Position numbers and translations under genes: made by a program. From contig JADFDH010000003.1 in NCBI GenBank assembly GCA_018263005.1, positions 124,001 to 188,000 on the forward strand: DNA of 64,000 nt. Reading direction: 5' to 3'. The DNA is from Methanobacterium sp. (GTDB lineage Archaea > Methanobacteriota > Methanobacteria > Methanobacteriales > Methanobacteriaceae). The notes beneath the pieces were generated by a model that searched no databases, had not been told where the DNA came from, and saw only the letters and a program-made list of their open reading frames with translations. Below, one piece after another: positions 28,337 to 36,900 of this stretch (positions are counted from its first letter, which is position 1; every line of letters begins with the position of its first letter).

Positions 28337-30904
28337 CTAGAATGGTGTTATACTGGGATGTTCATCATATAATCCTTCGTTACCATCTATGGGCCTGGGA
28401 TCTGTGCTGCTCCATTCACTCCAGTAGTTTCCACTGTTGACCACATAGAATGCGTTTCCGGTTCCGTTCTGGGCTATTGCCTGCATGGGGTTGTTAGTGA
28501 AGTTGTTAAGATAGACCGTAGTGTTGGTAGCTGTATCCAGGACTAAACCCGCCCAAGTGTTGTTCTGAAGGTTATTATAGTTGATGGTGTTTCCATCAGA
28601 ATCATTAACCACGTATATTCCCATCTGACTGCTGCTGATGATGTTCAATCCGTTTATAAGGTTACTATCAGAGTTATCCAGGGCTATGCCTGCGAAATTG
28701 TTACTAGCCAGAAAATTACCATTGATTGTGTTAGAATCAGCATTTCTCAGGAGTATTCCTATCACACCATTACCAGATATGGTGGTGTTACTGATGATAT
28801 TGTTCAAGGTAGAATTCTCGAGGTATATTCCAGTATCCAGATTACCCATTATGGTGTTGGCGGTGATGGTGTTTCTATCGGAGTTATTCACCAGATATAA
28901 GCCTTCCAAGTTACCGGATAAGTTATTGGAACCGTTTATACTGTTCCCGGTGGCATGGTCCATGCAGATTCCCACCCAACCATTAAGCTGAATTATATTA
29001 TTAGAAATTGTATTACTCGCAGAATCTCTTAAATATATCCCTATAATTCCATTATTGGATATGGCGTTGTTGGAACTGATGATATTTTCTGGGGAATTGT
29101 TGATGATGCTTATGCCTATGTTATCATTACCAGTTATGGTGTTACCGTTGATGGTGTTACCTGTTGAGCTGGTTATGTTCAAACCTTCCTGGTTTCCGGT
29201 TATTATGTTGGATCCGTTTATGGTGTTCCCCGCGGTATTATCCAGGGCTATTCCAGCCCAGCCATTATCCTGGATGTTGTTCCCAGAGACAATGTTTCCT
29301 GAGGAGTCACGGATTAAAACTCCTATTACTCCATTGTATGATATAGACGTATTATCTGAGATTATATTGTTTGTGGAGTTGTTTAAAATATTTATTCCTG
29401 CATTAAAATTATCATGGATTTGATTACCAGATATGGTGTTTTCTGTGGAGGTGTTTACTATATATAGGCCCTCTACATTTCCTGATATATTATTACTGTT
29501 GATGATGTTAGAGTAGGAGTTATCCAGACAAACACCCACCCATCCATTATTATTTATATTATTTAGAGATACGATGATGTTATTAGAGTTCTGGATATAT
29601 AATCCGATTAAATTACCAGATATGGTGTTATCAGTTATATTACAATTAATTACCGTGTTTATATGAATTCCAAAGGAATTAGATGAACCGTTGATGGTGA
29701 ATCCCTGGACGGTGCATCTTAGAGCGTCACTGGTTATATTGATAGCCGGTAAGTCAGGGTTTAAGGCAGTTATGGTGATGTCCTCTCCATCGGCACTTTT
29801 TAATATGATTGATTTATCTACCATGATATTTTCATTATATATGGTGGGATTCCCGTTGATCTCATGTATTACCACAGTATCTCCCGGGGCGGATATGTCT
29901 ATAAGATTTTGTATACTATTACCCGGGAAGTCGCTGGTTACCATCCCATATCTGAAAAGCGCATATCCACATGACCCATGATCGATTGCAGTTTCTATAT
30001 CTAAAACCATCTCATCAACAGGTAGACGTGTGTAATCCCAGTCTGATCGATATGTTTGTAATGCAGCGACTACTGGCTTATCATTACTATGGGCTACTAT
30101 ATAATCCATAACTCTACCGATCCAACTGGTATCCTGGTGGTAATTACCCTTATAAACCATAGGCACCAGGAAGTCCAGATAATTAGACATGCCAGGATAG
30201 TCCTGACCATAATAATAGGCATTCACACTGCATTCGGGCATTAAATCAGCTGATAATTGAATATAGGGTTTTCCTGGGATTTGCTGGTTGTTTATTGCTT
30301 GGATGTTGTTGTATATAGTCTCACAGAAGGAGTTCACATAATCCACCGCTCCCGGATGAAGATAGGCGTTACCCGGGTAACGGATGTAATCCAGATTAAT
30401 CCCATCTATGTTGTAATTGGTGGCTATGAATGTTATTGCTGTGATAATCTGATCTAATAATTCCGGGTTGTCTTCTGGATAGAAGAAGTTCCCATCAAAG
30501 TCTTTAAAGGCACTGACCCAGGCATGTACCCGGATACCTGTTCCTGCGAATTTATCTAAGAAAGGCTCCAGGCTTCCTTCAGGATCATCCCGGTAGGTTA
30601 AAACGAATAAATCAGTGATCCCCTGGTTTATCAGAGATGTGGTGTTCAGATTATCCGGACTGGTAACCCCGCAATTAACGAAGTAACCATGGATATTGGA
30701 AAAACCAGGTGACTGCTCTGTTAACTGATAATTAACACCATCAGATGTGGTATTAGTATAGAACTCCTGATCATATGTTTGAATGGAGGTTTGATCCGTA
30801 TTTAACTCGGATGTAGAGTTCTGTGTTTCTGCATAGGCCATTCCAGTACAGCAAATACTGATAGATAGAAAGGTTAATAGAAAAAAAATCACATTTTTTC
30901 CCAA
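28337..30904 (-). CDS. GHL10-like putative glycoside hydrolase fused to a beta-helix stalk
   Basis: An 855-residue protein with a signal peptide (VIFFLLTFLSISICCTGMAYA). Residues of about 70-330 resemble the GHL10/DUF187-type TIM-barrel family: a strand GIRVHAWVSAF, then IDGINLDYIRYP (about 166-177, with the conserved Asp-Gly and LDYIRYP), LDFLVPMVYKG, and GYALFRYG near the barrel end. These families are predicted glycan hydrolases. Residues of about 345-855 form the family stalk with five superrepeat landmarks and the common cap. TTG 30904 is supported by a GGGTGA site at 30913-30918. Its last 350 bases are nearly identical to those of the papain-like gene (25372). Confidence 0.82.
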   Translation of the reverse strand: MGKNVIFFLLTFLSISICCTGMAYAETQNSTSELNTDQTSIQTYDQEFYTNTTSDGVNYQLTEQSPGFSNIHGYFVNCGVTSPDNLNTTSLINQGITDLFVLTYRDDPEGSLEPFLDKFAGTGIRVHAWVSAFKDFDGNFFYPEDNPELLDQIITAITFIATNYNIDGINLDYIRYPGNAYLHPGAVDYVNSFCETIYNNIQAINNQQIPGKPYIQLSADLMPECSVNAYYYGQDYPGMSNYLDFLVPMVYKGNYHQDTSWIGRVMDYIVAHSNDKPVVAALQTYRSDWDYTRLPVDEMVLDIETAIDHGSCGYALFRYGMVTSDFPGNSIQNLIDISAPGDTVVIHEINGNPTIYNENIMVDKSIILKSADGEDITITALNPDLPAINITSDALRCTVQGFTINGSSNSFGIHINTVINCNITDNTISGNLIGLYIQNSNNIIVSLNNINNNGWVGVCLDNSYSNIINSNNISGNVEGLYIVNTSTENTISGNQIHDNFNAGINILNNSTNNIISDNTSISYNGVIGVLIRDSSGNIVSGNNIQDNGWAGIALDNTAGNTINGSNIITGNQEGLNITSSTGNTINGNTITGNDNIGISIINNSPENIISSNNAISNNGIIGIYLRDSASNTISNNIIQLNGWVGICMDHATGNSINGSNNLSGNLEGLYLVNNSDRNTITANTIMGNLDTGIYLENSTLNNIISNTTISGNGVIGILLRNADSNTINGNFLASNNFAGIALDNSDSNLINGLNIISSSQMGIYVVNDSDGNTINYNNLQNNTWAGLVLDTATNTTVYLNNFTNNPMQAIAQNGTGNAFYVVNSGNYWSEWSSTDPRPIDGNEGLYDEHPSITPF

Positions 30905-31040
30905 AATCTAAATCACCCATTTATTTATTATTTTAAGAATTTTATTATCTAAATATAAAACCATATTATAACTTTATTTTGGTTTCACCATTTAATAAAA
31001 CTAGAGAATGATTAATGTGATAAATCAATTTATTTTAAAT

Positions 31041-31049
31041 AAAAAAAAA
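31041..31049 (-). terminator. T-run downstream of a beta-helix gene
   Basis: Nine consecutive T on the minus strand about 30 bases past the stop codon of the gene at 31080. No strong stem; archaeal termination often needs only T-runs. Confidence 0.35.
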
Positions 31050-31079
31050 TTTAAAAAGGAAATAAATGGTTTTATACCC

Positions 31080-33797
31080 TTAGAATGGAGCCGTGCTGGG
31101 ATAGTCATCGTATAATGCTTCATCACCTGCTATTAATCTGGGATCATGGCTGGGCCAGTCGCTCCAGTAGTTACCAGTTGTTCCCTGGTAGAAGGTGTTC
31201 CCGGATCCTTTCTGTGCTAGTGCCTGTAGTGGGTTGTTTATGAAGTTGTTATGGTAGACCTGGGTGTTGCTGCTGGTGTCCAGAACTACACCTGCCCATC
31301 CGTTGCTCTGCATGGTGTTGTTATATATCATATTATCCAGTGAGTTCTGGAGGAATATTCCACTGAGGCCGTTGTTGTTTATCTGTAAATTGTAGCATAT
31401 AATATTGGTATTAGAGTTTTGGACGCTTATTCCGTTTCCAGTGTTGTTATTTATTGTATTTGCTTCTATAACGTTTTCGCTGGAGTAATTTGTAAGGTAT
31501 ATGCCTTCCTGATTACCGGTTATCACATTGGCATTGTATATGTTGTTCTCGGTAGCGTTATCAAGAGCGATTCCCACCCAATCATTACCAGTGATAGTAT
31601 TACCACTGATGATAGTGGTGTTAGCCCCTCTGAGGAGTATTCCTACCACACCATTTTCAGATATAGCAGTGTTACTTATGATCTGGTTACCGGTGGAGCC
31701 TTCGATGTATATTCCAGTATCTGCATTGCCATGTATGTCATTAGCGGTTATATTACACTCGTTGGAGTTATTTACTATGTATAGTCCTTCCATGTTACCG
31801 GATATGTTGTTAGCTCCGTTTATAGTGTTCGTGGATGCGTTGTCCAAGCATACTCCCACCCAACTGTTAATTTGGATGGTGTTTCCTGTGATGAAGTTGT
31901 TGTTTGAGTCTCTGATATAAACCCCTATAATACCATTACTGGATATGGCGGTGTTTCCGCTGATGGTGTTTCCATTTGCAGAGTTTATAATGCTTATACC
32001 AATATTGGTGTTATTATGTATGAAATTTCCACTGATGGTGTTTCCAGTGGAGTTGTTGGTTAATTGCATCCCTTCCTGGTTTCCGAAGAGGGTGTTTCCG
32101 TTAATGTTATTACCATTTGCATTATCTACGGCTATTCCTGCCCAGCCATTACTCTGTATATTGTTATCTGTGATGGTGTTGGTGTTGGAGCCGCGGATGA
32201 GAACTCCTATATAACCATTCTGTGATATGGATGTGTTGCTGGTTATGAAATTCCCATTAGAACTGTTTAATAAATTTATACCAGCGTTGGTGTTATTATG
32301 TATGTTATTGTTGGTGATTGTATTTCCAGTGGAGCTGTTTACTATGTAAATTCCTTCTCCATTACTGCTGATTTCATTACCATTATTTATGGTGTTAGAA
32401 TCTGAGTTATCCAGACATAATCCATTCCAGACGTTACCCTGAATGGTATTACCCGATACGGTGTTGGTGTTGCTGTTCTGAATGTAAACCCCCATGAAAT
32501 TATTTGAAATAGTATTTCCTATTAACTGACAGTTACTGGTGGAAGTTAAATAAGCTCCAAAAGAATTATTAGCACCTTGAATATTGAAACCCTGTATAGT
32601 GGATCCACTTCCCCCTGAATTAATGGTGAAAACCGGCAGGTAAGTGTCTGCAGCTTGGATGGTGACAGCACCATCACCAGCGCTTTGTACGGTGACTATA
32701 TGATCCAAGGTAATATTATCATTATAGGTCGCCGGACTACCACTATTTCCATGTACAAATATCGTACAACCATTTAATGCTACATTATTATGAGATTGAA
32801 TGCTATCTCCAGGATATACGTGCATTTCATTCAAATTCACCATGTAAATGTTATTTGCACTACGATCATCCTGTGATACCACTGTTCTCTCAGAAATAGC
32901 TGGTAATCCCTGGGCTGAGGTGCTACTGGTTACCTGTGATTCAATTCCCGTGGATATATCATACATATAGATATCCCAGTTACCTCCGCCGCTCCGGCCA
33001 TCTGACCAGACTATTAAATCACCATCTATATCTGGATTATTTTGGTTTGTAGCGTTTGTGGTTACTTGTGATTCAATTCCCGTGGAGATATCGTACATGT
33101 AAATATCCCAGTTACCATTACGGTTATCCTGCCAGACAATTATATTCCCGGATATTTTTGGAATCATTTGGTTTGCGATGTTGGTGGTTACCTGTGTTTC
33201 TATGCCGGTCTGGTAGTTTTTCATATATATATCCCAGTTACCGTTCCGGTAATCCTGCCAGACAATTATTCTCCCAAATATAGCTGGGCATTCTTGGTCT
33301 GCGGTATTGGTGGTTACCTGTGTTTCCACTCCGCTGGAAAGATTTTTCATGTATATATCATCTAACCAACCATAGACTGAATCATTCCGATTATCCTGCC
33401 ATACCACTATATTCCCATATATATCTGGATTACTTTGCGCATGGGTGTTTTCGCATATGGGTGATTCAGTTCCAGTGGATATATCATACATATAAATATC
33501 TGTTCCTATATTCCGACCATCCTCCCAGACTATTACATTCCCATCTATTGATGGATTTTGTTGATCTGCGGTGTTGGTGGTTACCTGTGTTTCAATGCCA
33601 CTGGAGGTATCATACCTATAAATATCCCAGTCACCACTTCGATGATCCTCCCAGACTATCACATCCCCAGATACATCCGGACTCTCACAAAATAAGCCTG
33701 TGGTTACTGGTTCTTCAATATAGGTTGCTGAAGCGCTTCCACATAAAATCAGTGCAAATGTAAGTAAAAAAAGTAGATATATAATTTTTTTAATCAA
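31080..33797 (-). CDS. Secreted protein: seven-repeat TolB/PD40-like propeller head on a beta-helix stalk
   Basis: A 905-residue protein with a signal peptide (IIYLLFLLTFALILCGSASA). Residues of about 30-325 hold seven repeats with the core G-N-I-I-V-W-Q-D-N-R-N-G-x-W-D-I-Y-M, the pattern of TolB-type beta-propellers. The stalk from about 330 to the end has five landmarks but a divergent fourth unit (DWVGIALDNA and a different following coil), so it is the least typical stalk here. The cap is also variant (SHDPRLIAGDEALYDDYPSTAPF). The start is TTG 33797, supported by GGGGGTG about nine bases upstream. Likely surface binding or adhesion; no catalytic residues are seen. Confidence 0.83.
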   Translation of the reverse strand: MIKKIIYLLFLLTFALILCGSASATYIEEPVTTGLFCESPDVSGDVIVWEDHRSGDWDIYRYDTSSGIETQVTTNTADQQNPSIDGNVIVWEDGRNIGTDIYMYDISTGTESPICENTHAQSNPDIYGNIVVWQDNRNDSVYGWLDDIYMKNLSSGVETQVTTNTADQECPAIFGRIIVWQDYRNGNWDIYMKNYQTGIETQVTTNIANQMIPKISGNIIVWQDNRNGNWDIYMYDISTGIESQVTTNATNQNNPDIDGDLIVWSDGRSGGGNWDIYMYDISTGIESQVTSSTSAQGLPAISERTVVSQDDRSANNIYMVNLNEMHVYPGDSIQSHNNVALNGCTIFVHGNSGSPATYNDNITLDHIVTVQSAGDGAVTIQAADTYLPVFTINSGGSGSTIQGFNIQGANNSFGAYLTSTSNCQLIGNTISNNFMGVYIQNSNTNTVSGNTIQGNVWNGLCLDNSDSNTINNGNEISSNGEGIYIVNSSTGNTITNNNIHNNTNAGINLLNSSNGNFITSNTSISQNGYIGVLIRGSNTNTITDNNIQSNGWAGIAVDNANGNNINGNTLFGNQEGMQLTNNSTGNTISGNFIHNNTNIGISIINSANGNTISGNTAISSNGIIGVYIRDSNNNFITGNTIQINSWVGVCLDNASTNTINGANNISGNMEGLYIVNNSNECNITANDIHGNADTGIYIEGSTGNQIISNTAISENGVVGILLRGANTTIISGNTITGNDWVGIALDNATENNIYNANVITGNQEGIYLTNYSSENVIEANTINNNTGNGISVQNSNTNIICYNLQINNNGLSGIFLQNSLDNMIYNNTMQSNGWAGVVLDTSSNTQVYHNNFINNPLQALAQKGSGNTFYQGTTGNYWSDWPSHDPRLIAGDEALYDDYPSTAPF

Positions 33798-33923
33798 TCT
33801 TAAAACACCCCCATTTTAAATTCAATCTTTTATTGTTAGTAAGTAAAAATTTTATAAAAACTTTTCTAAAAAAAAAATTTTAAAGAATAAACGAAAAATT
33901 GTTGAAATTAATCACCAAAAACC

Positions 33924-33938
33924 AAAAAAAAGAAAAAA
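33924..33938 (-). terminator. T-rich tract downstream of the 1795-residue beta-helix gene
   Basis: Two T-runs separated by a single C on the minus strand, within 30 bases of the stop codon at 33952. Confidence 0.35.
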
Positions 33939-33951
33939 GGTTTTTATACCC

Positions 33952-36900
33952 TTAGAATGGCGTTAGACTAGGGTGTTGGTCGTATAGTCCTTCACTGCCC
34001 GGTATTGAACGTGGATCGGTGCTGGGCCAGTCGCTCCAGTAGTTACCCGTGGTATCTTGGTAGAAGCTGTTCCCTGATCCGTTCTGTGCCAGTGCCTGTA
34101 ATGGATTGTTATTGAAGTTATTTTGATAGATTGTGTTGTTGGTTGCTCCGTCAAGGACCATTCCAGCCCAGGTGTTCTCTTGTAGGGTGTTGTTGTTGAC
34201 AGTGTTCCCGTTTGAGGTGTTTACAAGGTATATTCCCATCTGACTACCGCTTATGGTGTTTGTTCCGTTTATATTGTTACTGTCCGCATTATCCAGTGCT
34301 ATACCTGCAAAAGTATTGCCTGCGATGGTGTTTCCTCTGATGCTGTTACCATCTGCGTTTCTGAAGAGTACACCGATAACTCCATTACCTGATATGGCTG
34401 TATTCGTGTTTATCTGATTACCTGTACTGCCGTCGATGTATATCCCTGTATCCTGGTTTTCATGTATGTTATTGGCTGTTATAGTGTTAGTGTTGGAGTT
34501 GTTCACGATGTATAGTCCTTCCAGGTTACCGCTGATATTATTGGATTCGTTTATCATGTTTCCAGTGGAGTTGTCAAAGCATATTCCTACCCATGTATTG
34601 ATTTGTATATTATTTCCAGAGATGGTGTTGGTACCTGAATCACGTAGATAAACACCAATAATTCCATTACCTGAGATGGAGATGTTGCTGGTGATATAAT
34701 TACCATCCGAACCACTGATAATACTCAAACCAATATTAGAATTACCAGTGATAGTATTCCCACTAATATTGTTACCAGTGGAAGAATTAGTCAGATTAAT
34801 ACCCTCCTGATTACCAGATATTACATTGCCACCATTTATGGTGTTACCATCAGCATTATCCAATGCCACACCAGCCCAACCATTACCCTGTATGGTATTA
34901 CCAGAGACGGTGTTGGTACCTGATTCCCTGATGAGAACTCCGATCAAACCATTATAAGATATGGCAGTATTCTCGGAGATACTATTCCCGGTAGAACCAT
35001 TTAATATGATTATTCCAGCATTGTAGTTGTTATGTATATTATTCCCATTTATGGTGTTTCCATTTGCATTGTTAACTAAATAGATTCCCTCCACATTGCC
35101 AGATATCTCGTTACCGCCGTTTATGATGTTGCCTGTGGAGTTATCCACCCCTATACCTAACCAGCCATTACCTTGGATGGTATTACCCGAGATGGTATTA
35201 GTGCTTCCGTTCTGGAGGTATAATCCTATGAAGTTACTGTTTATGGTGTTACCAGTTAAGAGGCAATTATTAGTGGTGTTTAAGTATACTCCGAAAGCAT
35301 TGGTCGCTCCGGTTATGATGAATCCCTGGATGGTTGAACCATTTCCTGTGTTGTTTATGGTAAATACTGATTGGGTAGGGTCTGCTGCCTGTACAGTTAC
35401 CGTTCCCACAGGTTGTATGGTTAAGTCCTTGTTCACCAGGACATTTTCCAGGTAGGTTCCAGTAACCACTAATAAGGTGTCGCCATTTACCGTTTCCGCG
35501 TCATCTATGGCCTGCTGGATAGTGGGGAAGACCTGTTGGGACTGGGTGTTTTTCACCTTGTCCATATCCACATCCTGGTATAGGATCTGATTGTCCAACT
35601 GGGCTGATAGATGTGCTGTGCCAGCTGCATTAGCTGTTAAGTTAGCTGTGGCTAATCCGTTGCTGGTGGTTGTTATATCACTAAGTATGCCCAGATCGGT
35701 GATGAAAGTAACGGTTAATCCATCTGGTATATGACCAGCTAATGGATCGAATGGTGTTACTGTGATTCCGTCATAGGTGTTGTTGAAGTTAGCGGTTAGA
35801 TTGTTGGTGCTGCCCAGGAGCATTGAAGGTTCAAAGGTGGTGAAGGTCATATAAAGCCATGGGGTGTAATCTACTGTGGCGCTCTGGTAGTATATGTCTG
35901 AGTGATTTAACTGGTTGATGGTGGGATTGTTGGTTCCCCACCAGTTATACTGGGCATCTGATGTTCCGCTGTTGACGTTTAAGCCATAGAGGGTGTTGTT
36001 GTAGATCCGGTTGTAGTTCACCGTGCTGGTGGAAGATACTGAATATATTCCACTGCTGGTGTTGTTGGTGATGGAATTTCCGGTTACAATATTTCCATTA
36101 GAGGTGTAGATGCTGATCCCGTTGTTGGTGTTTCCGGTGATGGTGTTACCACTGATGTTGTTGGTTGTTGAGCTTGAAAGCAGGTATAATCCGTAGCTAT
36201 TACTCTGTATAATATTATTGGTTATCTGGTTGTTGCTGGATTGGCTCAGGCGCATTCCGTTGCTGGTGTTACTGGTGATCTGGTTATTATTAATAGTGTT
36301 ACCATTTGATGATGAAATCAGTACACCATGGCTGCGGTTGCCGGTGATGGTGTTACCATTGATATTGTTGGTTGTTGAACTGGAAAGCAGGTAGATTCCA
36401 TAACTACTATTGTTTCCTATATTGTTGTTGGTGATCTGGATATTGCTGGATTGGTTCAGACGTATTCCGTAGCTGGTGTTACTGGTGATCTGGTTATTAT
36501 TCAGGGTATTTGTATTGGATGAGTCTAGAGATATTCCCATTTCGTTTCCGGTGATGATGTTATCATTGATTATTGTACTACCGGAGTTTAATAGATATAT
36601 TCCCTGGTCTGCGTTGTTCTGTAGGGTATTAGTGTTTATAATGTTGTCTTGGGAGTTGTTTAAGCTGATCCCGTGACTTTCGTTACTGGTGATCTGGTTA
36701 TTATTTATCTGGTTGTTGTTGGAGGTGTTCAGGGTTATTCCTATACTGTTTCCGGTGATGTTATTCCCAGTTATGTTATTAGCTGTTGTGTTACCCGAGT
36801 TAAGGAGGTATATTCCGTAGTTGTTGTTGTTCTGTATGGTATTAGTGGTTATGGTGTTTCCATGGGCGTTGTTTAGACTGATTCCGTAGCTGGTGTTGTC

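Noticed and set aside
31419..31920. Open frames of 120-130 codons opposite the stalk genes (also at 25600, 28638, 29055, 35096, 36893, 37595 and others)
   Set aside because: They are antisense shadows of the repetitive, Asn-rich sense frames; they recur at the same register in every paralogue, have no ribosome binding site and resemble no known protein.
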